Counted from the stretch's first letter, positions 26,701-41,700 are shown. The stretch is 64,000 nucleotides of DNA from Pseudeuparius sepicola (GCA_963920635.1 OY987298.1:53671949-53735948); one strand, 5' to 3'. Program-made: numbers and translations. The notes: generated by a model not told the origin, from the sequence alone.

Positions 26701-29700
26701 TATATCCTTTTGCATATTTGGCCACCAGACTTCTCGCCTCAGCGCGCACCAGGTCTTGAACACCCCGAAATGTCCGATCCCTTCGTGGAAATATTTACAA
26801 AACATCGAGGTCAAGGATTGGGGAACGCAGAGCAAGCATGGCTCGTCCATAGCCTGCCGGTAATACAGCAAATCATTCTTCAACACGAAACGCGACCGCA
26901 ACTCATTGTCCGCGACCCAGGTTTCTATAATATGACAGAGTTTCGGATCCTCTCGCTGCAAGGACTTAAGGTTTTTCAGCATTCGCTCGAAATCCGGGGG
27001 CATTTTAAAATTGGATAATATCTTGAAACATTTATCCGAAGGTGAGGCATCGAGCGCACCGGAAAAACGGGACAGAGCATCGGACACGAAGTTCTCTCTG
27101 CCCGAGATATATTTAATATCGAAATCAAACTCCTGGAGAGTAAGCGCCCAACGCGTAATCCGCGGTGACAGCAATCTACACGTATTCAAGTACGTAAGCT
27201 CCCTATTATCGGTGAAAAGTGTAAATTTTTTCCCCAACAGATAAGTGCGGTAACGCTGAATGGCCCACACGGCGGCCAATATTTCTTTCTCGCTCCCGCT
27301 GTAGCGCACTTCGCGCGGAAGCAACGTACGACTCGCCCAAGCGGCAACCTTTTTTTCTCCATAGACTATCTGGAACAAATGCGCTCCGAGCGCGACATCA
27401 CTTGCGTCCACACACAGATTCCACGATAAGTCCGGTCGGGGGTGGTATAACATCGTCGCCGATTTCAGTAACGACTTAATCTCGTCAAAAGCGCATTGCT
27501 CGGTTTTTCCCCATCGCCATGACTCCTTTTTACGTAATAATTTGGTTAGCGGTTCGCAAACGGCCGAAAAGTGAGGACAGAAATGCCTATCGAAATTGCA
27601 CAACCCTATCAATTTTTGCAGCTCCTTTACATTTCTCGGAACGCGGTAATCGGATACTGCTTGTACGCGGTCCTCCGATGGGTGAACTCCGTCGGGAGTT
27701 ATCACGTATCCCACAAACTTAATTTCTGTTTTAAAAAAACAACATTTTTTTAAATTTAATTTTAGTCCGCATTCCACCACGCGTTTAAATATTTTCTCTA
27801 AGTGTACGAGGTGCTCTTCAAAAGTGTTCGAAAGCACTAGGACATCGTCTACATAACATAGCAAAAAACCCTTAAACTCTGCACCGAAAACTTTATCTAT
27901 GCATCTAACAAATGACGACACCGCCGTCGACAACCCAAAAGGCAACACGCGGAATTGGTAGGTTTTTTGGCCCACCATAAATCCTGTATATTTTTTAGAG
28001 TTATCTGACAGGGGTATTTGATAATAACCCATGGTGAAGTCTAACGTTGACATGAACTTACACCCGCTGATACGCATCAAGATTTCCTCTATCGGGGGAG
28101 GCATCTCGTATTCCTTTTGCATAATTTTATTTAGGTACCGGGCATCTAGGCAAACTCTGACCGTGTTATCTTTTTTCAACGTAGTCATAATAGGGGACAC
28201 GTACGGCGTAGCGGCCCTTTCGATTATTCCCCAAGTCTCCATGACCCTAATAGCCCTATCCACCGCCTCCCTATGCGCTAGCGGCAATGGGTATGGTTTA
28301 ATAAAAAACTCTTTATCTACCGATAGCTTTATTTCATGGCAATAGTTCTTTACCAACCCCGGTATGTCGGAGAAAGCCGCGCTATGCACCAGCAAAAACT
28401 CGCCGAATTTGCATTTTTGTTGTTCGTTCAGGAAAAAACATTCCGCGACAATAGAATGAAATAATTGAGGAGCAGAATTTTCTTTTAGGATATGATTGGT
28501 GAGATATAATTTATCGCATGCCGCTAAGCGTAACTTTAAACTCTCGGGGAGATCAAATTCGCGAGGAAAATGTTGTTCGGGGATTTCTATTTCTTGATTA
28601 TCGATCTTACATACTATTCGATGTTTATCTAAATCAATCACGGCGCGACAATGCCGCAAAAAGTCTATACCTATGATTACCAGAACAGTCAACCCCGGAA
28701 TTAATAGAAATTCGTGTTCGAATAAGTAACCTCCAGCTTTGAAGTTTAACAAACATTGTTTTTGCACCTTTCGTTGCCCTGATTTAAAAGCGCCGGATAT
28801 TTTAACACCCGTACATGCGAGATTTGGAATGTCGTCGTGAAAATTGCTTAGTTGGGTCCACACTTCCTCGGAAAAACCCGAAACCTGCGATCCGCTGTCA
28901 ATCAAAGCGGGGAAATAGTGACCGTAAAAATATACTTCAATTTGCGGACATCGCGAAAGTTCCCCCATATGTTTGAAGTCGCAAAAATTTTGTGGTTCCT
29001 CCGAGGGAGTTTTTATTATTATTTTAGCCCGTTTATTTTCAGTATCCCCTACCTCCGGGCTTATTGGAGGGTACTGATTTCGTTTCCCGACTCGTTTTCT
29101 TCTGTCTCTACTTCTAAGAACGATATGTTTTTATTATTTCCGAAGTTAGTGGGAGCATTTGGGTTATTAAATGGCCTCATTTTTTGAACATTTTCGCCAT
29201 AAATTTGTATATTTTGGTTCTGTTTGTACGTACTATTGCTATTAGAAAGACCCTGACTTGACTTAGGTGATCGGCTAAAATAATATTCGGCTTGTCGCAA
29301 TTTTTCAAGCGCCTCCCCAAAATTGTTAGAACCAATTAAAACAGCAGAAATGTTGGGGGGGTAATGCCTCGAAATTATTTGGATTAACAATTCTGGTTCA
29401 TATGGGGGTTGAAGATGTTTAGCCAATGACACGTAATAGTTAAAGTGATCTACGAACGAACCACTGCTTTGCGAAAAATAAGCAGATTCCAATTTTAATT
29501 TTATTTGAAGTTGTTTTGTCGGACTCCAGAAATGCTCTAAGAAGGCTTGACGAAATTGTGAATAATTTTGAAAAGTGCTAATGCACGCATCAGCCCATAG
29601 TCTGGTTTTTTCGGCAAATAATGGGTTAACAATATAAACAAACTTCCTATATGATACATTTTGAACATCAATAAACTCTTCTACCATATTTAAAAAATCC

Positions 29701-32700
29701 ACCGGGTGTACACTCTTATCATCAAATTTCGGAATTTTTTTTAGAACGTCTTCGTCGAAAACTCTTTCAGGGGGATTTCCACGATTTTGATTGGAATAAT
29801 TCGCGTTATTTACGCCTAAATTCACTCCTTGCATTTGATGTACCACCTGAGCAACCAAACGAGTGATGCCTTCGGGAGTAAACAGTGGGATGAGTGGTTC
29901 AGTGATGCTTCTGAACGCAGGGAGCCCCTCGGCAGCAACCCCCTGGGGGGCGCGCGGTGGCTGCTGCGCGAACCGCGGTGGCGGTGCCGAGAACGAAGAT
30001 GGTACTGGCCTACCTTGTTCGCTCCGTTCGCTGGGTGTTGAGGGTGGTGGTGGTACCTCGGGGATTAAATTGATTGGAGGGCGCCCGTCGGGGTGTCCTT
30101 GGTACTCTCGGACATGTTGAATCCGTTCTCCCAAATGATTGAACATCGTTGCACGCCTCCGTAAACTATATTCGTGGTTTAATGGTGGCCTTGGAGTATT
30201 TTCTCTTGAATTCATTTTTTTTTGCCACTCGCAAACGTGTGTATACGGCACACCAACGTATACCTCGCTGCGGCCTTGCTGTGGGCGCCAGATGTAACAG
30301 AAAAACGTGAGGGGTGTGTTCTGTGGCAAATAAAAATATCCCAGATGGTCGTCGAGGGTCTACTTTTATTTTGTAGAAAAAAATATGCCCTACAGTGCTG
30401 TAGAAAAAAGAAACATAATTAGTTAAATGTTAAACGCTTCAAAAAGTTACATGTTCATTACCTGGTACTAAGCCCGCGGTGATTCAAATTTTATATAATG
30501 TTGAATATTAGCGTTTCACTATAAAGACACCAGCACAAAGGCTCGACGACCAATAACTTGAAACGACCGAAAAAAGCAGCCGCATGGACTTTTTATTTAG
30601 AGTGCGTAAAAAGTAAAATTCGCCCGAAAATGAACAAGTGGAGCCATCTATGGAGCCAACACAACAAATTCAATAACACAACATGACCAAAATGCAGGAC
30701 TCCGCTACAGTGTCAAGTTATGGCTTTGTTATTTTCAGGTCAGGTTCCCCAAAAAAGTGATCAAGGGGTTAGAATACCTGCTATGTTCTACCAAGAAAGT
30801 CTTTAAAGGTTATCGATAGTTGTCAAACTGTGAAATGAAAATATTTTCAATCCATTTAGAGATTCCATCATAATTAATATGTTCCCTTACTTTTGTTCAA
30901 AAATTTGTTGAGTGGGATGTAATAATATTAATAATAATGTACAGAGGAGGAGTGGCAATGGGGTACATGTCGTGGTTTCTTAATGAAAATTTATATGGAA
31001 AAGCAACACACATGGGGTAAAGTTAAAGCTGAACAAATAACCTGACCTGTCGGAATAGAATTGACTTAAAGTACTTGACACACCGAAATTTAATCCGCCA
31101 TCGAGAGTCAACTTTCATGCTTGAGATACAAAGAAATCATTTGATTTTTGGCAACATTGTCGTTCACTGACATTGCAAAATCATGTTTATTAGTCAAGAT
31201 GACTCAATAATGTGAACATCAACTTGGTTGGAATAAATTCAATAAAATCTCTATGGGCAAGGGAAAAAAATCGCTCGGACATGTCAACCTTATGTTTGTA
31301 ATGTGCAAATTTTGACATATAAGTGTGTCATGTGATATTATTTGTTAAATTATTGTAAGCCCCACTTTTGATAGCGTCATTTGAAAGAGCTCATTTTTCT
31401 ACATACAAAACGATGAATTTTGGTATAGGTTAATACAGTGACCGGCAGAAAGTTGGACACAAATGGAAAACTTTTTATTATTAATTTCTCAGAAAATTTT
31501 ATTCTTGATAAAAGTTGGTGCATCATTTCAAACTCAAAACGCATATATCAAAATTTAAGTATCTCTTTTTGGATACGAGGTAGATTCGAAAATGACAAAA
31601 TAACTCAAGAGTAAAGTACCCTTATTTTTTAAAATACGGTAAAAAGTTACTTACAAAAGTTGTTTGGAATCACAGATGGATGTCAGATTTAAGGACACAG
31701 CCACCTAGTAAAAAAAAAGAAATTTAACATTTTTTGTATTTTTTTTTCGACCACCCTGTGTATTACAAAAAAACAAAATACCCCAAGCGCAACTTATCAT
31801 CGGATAACACATGAATTTGCTACTATACTTTAATTTGGTTCGATTAGCAGCTAGAAATTTAAATTAATGGAAATCAGAGTTTAAAAATATAATATTTTTG
31901 TGTCCCAAGTTTCTGCCGGTCCCTCTATAACATTTTTTAAGAAAAAAATATTTTGTTTATTTTTACAATTTATTTACTTTCTTATGTATTTGTCTATTTA
32001 TTCAATTCTAACAAGAACAGTTAAAATGAATACTCCAACAAATTATTGCAATCCAGAAAAAGTTATCAAAGTAAATGTTCGTGCCTACTATTTACTGACA
32101 AACACATAAGAAAGTAAGTAAATTGTAAAAAATAAACGAGATATCATTTTCTAAAAAATGTTATGTAACCTATACCAAAAATCATCGTTTTGTATGCAGA
32201 AAAATGAGGTCCCTCAAATGGCGCTATAAAAAGAGGAAATACAATTTAAAAAAACGCCGATGACTCATTATCTGTGACACCGATGACATCACATGACACA
32301 TTTATATATCAATTGGCACATTACAAAATTAAGGTTGACATGTCAGAGCGATTTTTCCCTTGCCCATAGAGGCTTTATTGAATTTGTTCCAACCTTTCAC
32401 GTGCTTTGTATAGGCAATTCATGTAAACCTCAGACAAATAATAAACATATTTGTCTGAGGTGCAAATTGTTTCAATATGATAACTTGTAGATAGTTGTAG
32501 ATAATTTTTGTTTTGTTAAGTTGACAGACAGAATACTGTTCTGAATTCAGAAAATTTGAATGACAAATCTAAAAAACAATTTTCCACTTGTTTCTCAAAA
32601 AAAGCAAAAATATAGAAAAAAGACCAAGGAAAAATTAGCACCAGTTGATTTACTTAATATCTTTTTCTTGAAATCGGCAGTAAAGTGTCCCAAAATCGTC

Positions 32701-35700
32701 ATTAAAAGCTCAGAAATCGGCACCATTATTGTACGATTTTTTCAATAAGTAGGCCTTGGCGAGATGTAAACATCAAACGTCAGACGTGGAGCCATCGCTC
32801 GTCAAAAGTGACCAAATATTCAAAACCCAGCCAATAAAGGCCCATTTTACTATTCGTGCACATTGCGAAATTGTTACCTATAGCAGCGCAATCTATCAGT
32901 ATAAATATTTTAGTAGGTTTGAATATCCATAGATTTATTATGGAGGCTGCACAACAAGCAGCAGTTTGGTTTTTCTGTTCGAAGCCGTCGAGTCTTTGTC
33001 ATACTTGACCTAGGTAGAGCGATCGTCAAAGTCAAGCAACGCCGCGCATAGTCGGTTCATGGACGGGTGATCTCTTATTATTCTTTTCTTGCCTAATAAA
33101 ACATTTTTTTTTTCCAATTTCAAAAAAATATATAATATGTACCTCGGAACTGAAGTTCTTTTTATGACTCATGTGGTTCATTTCCTAAACTAAATTCCAC
33201 ATGAGTCATAAAAAGTTGAACTTCAGTGCCTTGGCACATAAATAACTATTATCCATAAGAGGCTACTTTTTTTTTCATTTAAACTGTTTGACATTGAAAT
33301 GTTGAAAATTTTTTGCCTGCGTTGCAAGTAAACGCACAAATTCAGAAAAAGTTTTTTTTAATATTTTGATAACTTAGGTATAATTTTCCACCTCCCCCAA
33401 TCCTAGAAAAACCCCTGCCACAAACCATCAGTATTACTAACTACTACTACTTCACGAAAGTTAGCCCCCCAGTTTTAAATATCACGCTATGCCACTGATC
33501 TTAAAAACCTGCAATTGTCACATGTAAAGTGATCGAAAACATTAACCTCACAAATATCTGAATTTGAATAATTTCTAGTTAAATGTAGCATGACAGAGTG
33601 AGTGTTACACACTCATTAATAATAGGTACTTAATAATATATACATGTCCTTGTGTTTTTTTATTGGTAAGGGTTTGTGTTGTGGGCTCTTAGAATATATT
33701 ATGTGTGATATGGAGAAACTATATTTTTTAAATATGTTTGATACATACCTGTTAAATGAGTTGCAATGATAATTATGCATTCTTATGCAAATATCACGCT
33801 ATGCCACTGATCTTAAAAACCTGCAATTGTCACATGTAAAGTGATCGAAAACATTAACCTCGCAAATATCTGAATTTGAATAATTTCTAGTTAAATGTAG
33901 CATGACAGAGTGAGTGTTACACACTCACTAATAATAGGTACTTAATAATATATACATGTCCTGGTGTTTTTTTAATGGTAAGGGTTTGTGTTGTGGGCTC
34001 TTAGAATATATGATGTGTGATAGGAGAAACTATATTTTTTAAATATGTTTGATACATACCTGTTAAATGAGTTGCAATGATAATTATGCATTCTTCAGGT
34101 TTATCACAGTCCCTAACATTGCAGACATCTTGTATAGCACGTGGATCAGTTGTAAAACACCAGGCACCTATTCAAATTAAAAAATGTTCTACATTTGGAC
34201 CCAAAAAGTGTGCAATGTGAATCATGGAAGTTGAGTCTACCAAGCTTTCAGTGTTGCCGACATTAATAACAATTTATGAAAGATGTAAAAAAACATTAAA
34301 AATGTAAATGTCTTATACCTACAAACAAAATACAGTCTACCGAAAGCCTTGGTAAATGCAATGGAATGCACAGTCTTACGACCGCAGCTGCTGCTCCAAT
34401 CTGTTGTAGCTCCCTCTGAATTGTTGCATTTACCTGCATGAAATACAAATCTACAAGGCAGTTTGTTCGACCTCTATTGTTAAATAAGCGTCATCTACTT
34501 TCGATACAAGCGTGAGTGAATAAATTTCCTACTTGAACGTAAGTTTTTGAGCTCATACCGTGATTATGAATGTGTCATAAAAATTTATCATATTATAATT
34601 TCATAAAATATGCAAATATATATCAACAAAATGCAGTATCGAAATATATATTTTATAAATAACTTCAATTGTTTTTAAATTTTACATGAAAGACCCCCTA
34701 TGCAAAAATTGCAAGCTGAATTGGATCGGTGATCGGTGTAGCAGCTGCGGTCGGGAGACCGTGTCCCACTGCACCTACTACGGCTTTAACAACAATAGGC
34801 AATTGGTAGACTATATTCATTTTGTTGTTTTATCGAATAAACTATTTGAAAAAAAAAATTTTCAGCCTTGGGTCGTAGACCATTGACAGCAGTGGCTGCA
34901 GCTCCCCTAGCCCCCCCCCCCCCAGGTGTGAGATGTTAGAACATTACAAGGTTATGGACTCTTAAATAAAAATTTAATCAGTAGTTTCATATGGTCCATT
35001 TTGTGATTGTATCTACAGAAAGTACAAAGGCGACTGAAAGACCCAAAATAATTGTATTGAAAATAAGTATATAAAACAGGGCCATAGAGGGGAGTGTGGG
35101 GTTGAAACAATTAAGGAAAGCGGAAAAATATTGTCATTTTGTAATTGCCTATGCCTCATTTAAACTATTTGTCTTTAATATTTCTAAAAAAATTGCCTGT
35201 GGTGCATATTTTTACTTTGTTGAATTCCTGATTAAAAAGAAACAATAATTTTTAAGTCCCCCCAAAATTTCTGTTGATGACATGGGTCAGAAAAATGGGT
35301 TGTATGCAAAAGTTAGACATACCTAATGAATGTGGTCCTTTGATGGGACATAATAATTTCTACAGTGTTTCAAAAATTTTATAGAATTGTCATTTAAGAA
35401 TTAACAATGGACAATAACTTTGTTAACTAAAAAATGGTTATGGGTCCATAGTTAACAATGAAATAAAAAGTTGACTTATGTAATATTTTTTATTCAGACA
35501 AGGTTGCTTGTCTGCAACTTTTTTTCGTCATTTCTTTAAACTGTGTTTATCTTGAAGATTCGCACTACATTTAATTGACCCCCCCCCCTTCCATCGACAA
35601 AGTCTAGCTGGGCTGCTTGATGGCAACGCTTCCGACACGGTAGACTATAATTTTCCTGTATTGTTAGGTATCCTTCAGTGTTGTAGGAAAGAAATTTACA

Positions 35701-38700
35701 TAATGCTTTTTACATCTTTCATAAATTGTTATTAATATAGGCAACGATAATATCGCGATAGATTGCCATTTTGTTTTCATATAATATCCAAACAACAAAA
35801 CAGAAAAGAATCAGCTTTGTAGAAATAATGTCACAAAAAGTGTCGCTGCCTCCCCGACTAATAGGTATGACATAATTTTAACTTTTTGATTCACTGAAAA
35901 TATCTCCGCTCAGAATAGGTAAATCGTTTATAAATTTTAAAGATTAGATAATCATTACAACTGAACTTTGCCCTGACGTGTATATTATTTACCTAACTTC
36001 TAAAATTGTATTCAATAAAGGCATATTATTATTATTATTATTGTTCTGTTGTTGTATTAGTGTAATTAAGGTCGTACCATGAACTTAAAAATTTAACGAG
36101 TAATTACAGTTTAATTTTTTAAAGCATACATTGTTCTACTTAACTATCTGAGAAGAAGCTTTATTAAATATCCAAAATGAAAATAAAATTAAATTTTAAA
36201 AACCCATATTTACTTAGTTCTTATTTGATTATACTTTGGCACATGTTTTTGCAACACACTTATGTTGCAAAAAATATGTTCATTTTTAATTTAATTTGCT
36301 AATAAATTGTCACTATTAAAAATATATTTACCTGATATATCTCTAGTTGGATTTCTGCAATAGTTTTGAGCATCATTTATTTTCATTTCTGCAAAGTAGG
36401 ATTCATTGTATATTGTCATATATTGAGCATGGACTCTTTGTGGATTTAAAACCCAATAGTCACAAGTTCTATTTGATCGTGTGGTGTACATTTTTCCAAT
36501 GAAGTCATTTCCTGTCCCCGCTGTTTTACACATTTCCGATTTACATTTTCGCAAGTTGCAGTTTTCTTTTTCTATAACTCTGTCTGGACTTCTTGAAATT
36601 GTGTAGCAATATGTCCCTGAGACTAAAATCAATGTATTAATTTGAGTACTATTTTTTTTAAGATTTAAAATTGGATGATTCTGATCTACTCTTCTTAAAG
36701 ATCATATGGCATAATTTTTTAAGAATTCCTTAGTAGGACTATCAACTGGTAGTTTCGATCTTGTAATTCAGGTAATATGCAACTACGTTCTAAATTCAGG
36801 TTAACAAGTCCATTTGCATACAGCAAATATTTTGAGAATATCCTTAAATAATATTAGGTAGATCAGTATTAGATTTATTCATTTACATATATTACAATGC
36901 ATAAGACGCTGCCACAAGCATATTATAACAAAATACCAAAATGAAAAGTGTTGAGATGACGTTTTAAATTATTAATTAAAATTAGTCATATTAATAATTA
37001 TTATTTGTAATTGCATATTACTGATTATGGTATGTTTTCATTTTTTATTATGCTCTTTTTTTAAAGTGCTTTTACCATTATAAATTAATGAATGACTTCA
37101 TTATAGACACATGTCACATTGTTATACCGATGAATTTATTCTAGAGATTTTATGGACAATATGACAAAATCTGGATTTTTACAGTAATCAAGGTATATCA
37201 ATAATTGTATACTCTCAGTTGTGTCAAACAAATCTAAAGCTATTTATTTTTCTTTACCTTCTTCTTGTTGCTCTGTTGGATTTCGGCAATAATTCCAAGC
37301 AGCAAATACAGATTCATTGCCAAATATCTTTTCTATACCTTCTGGCAGTAACTTATGGCCAGACCAAGGTAGACAAGGTAAACCGGTCGCCGTAATATCC
37401 TGGGTGCCTTTGTAGTTTTGTTCGTTCTTATTAAGGGCACACTCTGGCAATAATGAGGGTGGTGGGTTTGAAAATGTGGGAGGTATGCAATAGAAACTCC
37501 AGTGTGCAACAGTGTTATATGAACTTATTGAGAACCATTGCATTTTTCTGAAAATGTCGTGCTTTGATTCAGCCAAGGTGTGGAGACCCATTTCTTTTTT
37601 CATGTAAACCTAAAAAAATAATATCGATGGGTGCCTGGCAAAACATCATAAGTGCCAAGATTTAAATTTTACAGGAATCGACTTTTTTTAATAACTGAAA
37701 ACCTTTTTAACATACATGTTCCAAATTTTGTAAGGCTTTCTTAATGCACATGGAAAAACAACAAAAAAGACTATATTGCCTCTGATACTTATTTATTTAA
37801 AAAAAATGGTACAAATACTAAAAACGTTCATGACGGAATCCATTGTTTTGAAAGCGAAGACTGAATAAAAAAAAATGTCAGATATGAGACAATAAAAAAA
37901 ATGATAGGATAAGCGCAATTGCTCCCACACAGGAAACTCCACAAATCTAACGGTAAAATTGTGTCCGTGGACTTATATTTTGTCGGGAAAAATTAAATGG
38001 ATCGTAACCAACAACTAGTGTTGCCTATGTTAATTTTTATATCATATATGGTATTTCTGGTCCCTTTAGGTCAACAGAAAATAGAAATAAGGGCATACTA
38101 TGCCACAAAAATTTAATTAACTTAAATTTCTGAGTGGAATTAAGATTCGATGTTTTGTAGCAATGAGGAGAACATGACAAGGGACTATTTGAACGAAAAA
38201 AAAAACGGCATTTTGCAAAATGTGTACCTTAAAATTTTTTGTCAAACACTTATCGATATGATACTACATATACCTAAACGGTATAAATATTTAAACATAA
38301 ACTATAATATAATAATTGATAGTTCCTCCATAAAAAAAAAACAATCGTGATTTCCTCTATCAGTCAAGGTCAAAGGTACTTTAATAAAGCAAGAATGTCA
38401 AGATAGTTCAATCGTAGATAACTTACCTGTATGTTATTTGCGAAAAATGATATTGAGAATTGGCTCCATTCCCAATAATTTATAATATTTTCAAGTTGCA
38501 GTTCTTTTATAACTGTTTCTGAAACATCGCTGTATTCCCTTAACGATATCCGAGTAATATTATTTTTGTCTTTGATAGTAACTTTCACATATGGATATTT
38601 ACTTGTCGGTGTAGTAGTTATTAATACCACAGCAGAGTGATATGCTCTTACATGAAAATACAAATCCCTTCCTAAAGATTTTTCACGTAAAGGCCAGAAC

Positions 38701-41700
38701 TGTTGAAATTCACTACCAGTTGTCGTTTGAACATCACAGTCAAAATCATCTGTGCAAAAAGGGAAGTTCCATAAAACATTTGTCCCCAGAGCGGAGTAAT
38801 ATTTAAACGTGTCTTTCTTAAATCCCATTAAATTCTTTTTAGTTTTTATTTCGGCCAAAAATATTGGCTTTATTTGACCTTCTAAATTTAGAGTTAGAAA
38901 TCCTCGATGCCAGCTTAATGAGAAAGTTGTGTATTTGGTGGATTTAAGAATACCCTGAGTAGGCTCAAAATCTGGTTTGTCTTTATTGCCATACCTAAAA
39001 GAAAAATATCGAAAGGTTTGCATAAAGTTTTTACTATAAGGCACCTCTTATTTTTACACAAAAAGGAAATATTAATTACCTTTTCATTAGGGAGACATTT
39101 CATAACAGGAGGGTGAATCTTTGACCCGTACAAAAATTTTAACCAGGGGCATGCTGCAACTTTCCTTTTCTATTCGGGTGCCACTTTGTGACAGTTTTCC
39201 CTGTTCTGAGAAGGTTTTTCCGTTTTGGATTTTGACTATTATGTAATTATTTATTTGTTGAAGTAGGTTTGGTCTTTCTTATAGCCTCTTTTGGAAATAA
39301 TAGTCGAATAGCTCGGGCGCTAGGCCTTTTATATAGCAGTGACCGGCGCTTTTACGTCAGATAGCTACAATCAGAGAAAAATACTCCCATACGGTTTTAA
39401 CAAAACAGTATTGATTTAAACATTTGTCCGTACTAATTACAACGCAATTAATTAGTAGACCGGCTCGGGGAGGGTTCTCGGAAAAATGCTGTAACAGAAA
39501 TCTAATTAAGTAAGCAGGCGGTTACTGACTGCTAGACGGATAAACAATACCCTATTATGTGGTGTAAGAAAGTAATCAAGCAGAATAATTAAGCGGAATA
39601 TTGATCGACTAGTATGTAACTGAATTTGGGAAAAAGCAAAAGCGCATGCGGCCGGTATGGCACGATGGGTTTTAATTTATGCTCAACAAGCGGATAACTA
39701 CGGCAAAATTAACAAAGTATCAGTTAACTTAAAAATATTTGAATTTGCAAAAATTTAATGATATAATCATTATTATCATCACATCTTGTTACCAAACATA
39801 ACCTCACTTTGAAAAAACTCATTCTTATAACGAGGGCTTAATTAATGTGGTTTCTTTTTTGGGTGACTTATAACAATGTCAAATACATATACGAGAACTC
39901 CTGGGAAGAGAAAGGATCACGATTTCACTAAAGAAGATTTTGAAAAAGCTGCAGAAGTCAAGGACGGTCATCTGGCATACCGACAAGCGAAAAAAAATGA
40001 AATCCCACATTTTACAATATATGATATTTAATTTTCTTTGTAGAAGCTTTATTTTTAAATATATTTTTTTAAATAATATTTTAGTTCCAAATTACCGTAC
40101 CAGTAAGTAGACACGAAATATTGTTGTTTCCATACCAGTGTTTCAACTCACCCAACATGTAGGATGACTTGGAACAGAGATTTTTTTTAAGTAAGTCTTG
40201 GGGGCAAAAATATAATTCTTTGTGATTTTTGCAGACCTAACAATTTCACACAAAATATATATTTAAACTAATATTAACATAGAAAAATATTAGCTTAAAA
40301 TTTAAAATCATTTCAAGCCACTCAACTTTACGGTACCCTACATATTTATGGCAAATAACATTTTTGAATTTTTTAAAAAATAACCTCATATGCCTACACC
40401 AGGAGTTAATTTTACCCTGGTTAAAATTTTTGTTGGGTCAAAGACACGCCCGATATAATGACCAGAGTAATCCATTATTGAACACAAATTTCTGCGAAAA
40501 TATAGACTGAGAATACCTCCAGTTCATTTTTTAAATTCGCAGCAATTTTTAAATGAGTGTGGTTTAAATTTTATGAGAATTACCTACCCACCCCACCTCA
40601 TATCTCTACATTGATTGGGAATATTAAATAGACCGGGACAAACCGTTTCCTCTTAGGGATCGTGCATTTGATCATCACCAGAGTAACCGATCCACGTTTA
40701 GCACCTGGTTGGAGTCGGTTCACAACTCTTATGGAATCCCAAAATAAATCTATGTAGTGTGGATCAATTTTTCTATCGAATTCAACTTGAATGGATCAAT
40801 GTGGGGATAAATTTTTCCTATCGTATTCAACTGGGCAACCCCAAACAGATGCTTCGTCATCTAATGAAAGATCTTATCGTTTCGTGAAGATTTTAACAAC
40901 AATTCTAATTTATATTTAATTCAATTCAATTCATTTATGAAGTAAATAAAATCTTCTCTTGTTAGTTTAAATTATGTGGAAACTTGTTATTTCAGCTCTA
41001 AACTACAATGTTTTTATCAGTCCCAACTAGCAAAACTTTGGAGCGCAGAAAAAGCAGTTTTCGGAGCTTGCTCTTAAAAACAAGTTAACTCACCTTAAGG
41101 CAGTAAAATTATTAGCAATGATAATTTCAATTCCTATACCTAAGTCATGGATTTCTTTGCCAGTTAGAGGCAATGCCATCAAACTTAGCACCAATCTGGC
41201 ACTTGCTGTAAGAAATGAGTTAGAATCCCACAACTTCACACTGAAAGTTAAGTTTGTTATGCTGTCATTAAAATCTGTATAATGCATATAAATATCGTGA
41301 TTCTTTGAGAAAAACGAACACTCTCGATCATCGCAAAAGGGTATTTCACAGTATTCTTTTTCCAATTCTCCGCCTTCTTCTTTTTCAACAAGACACCAGG
41401 GACCTGCCATATCCCCATCTGGGTTTCGGCAGTACCTTTTTGCTTTGCCTATATTATTTTCAGGAAACTTATCATTGGAAAACTTGGCTAGTTTATTGAT
41501 GGTTCCGTCAGGAAACTTTACATTTTTTCGTTCTTTGTTCCATTTCAAACATTTTCTTTCTGAAAAGTATGTACATTTTATATGTATAATTTTAACATAT
41601 TTTTAAAGTCATATAAGTATGTTGGCAAAATATCTGTATGGCATTTTCAAATTTTGAAGAAAATGAGTAGATTGGAAGAGGTGATAAGATTCTAAACATG

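Larger units (their letters stand above)
25298..30709 (-). mobile_element. Intact gypsy-type LTR retrotransposon
   Basis: 5412 bp, bounded by two 417-bp direct repeats that begin TG and end CA and are identical as far as I can read. A 4-bp target duplication GTGT flanks it (25294-25297 and 30710-30713). The coding strand is -, with order LTR, primer-binding site, gag, pol, polypurine tract, LTR. No envelope-like ORF is present. It sits in the receptor intron between exons 6 and 7 and inside the 40-kb JAK intron. Identical LTRs and open reading frames point to a recent insertion that may still be competent. Confidence 0.95.

Noticed and set aside
26656..28345. Several + strand ORFs of 60-120 codons
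   Set aside because: They lie opposite the gypsy pol gene and are antisense shadows.
33019..33075. Functional 5S rRNA gene
   Set aside because: Only the 3'-half-like promoter region matches, with about 30 percent differences. The 5' half and closing stem are missing, and the piece is embedded in a larger repeat.
34290..34430. Possible extra receptor exon on the - strand ([18 protein letters not shown])
   Set aside because: Exons 5 and 6 already join in phase to complete kringle 4, so nothing is needed between them. Similar sequence recurs inverted at 34700-34810 and near 35640, so this is repeat sequence.
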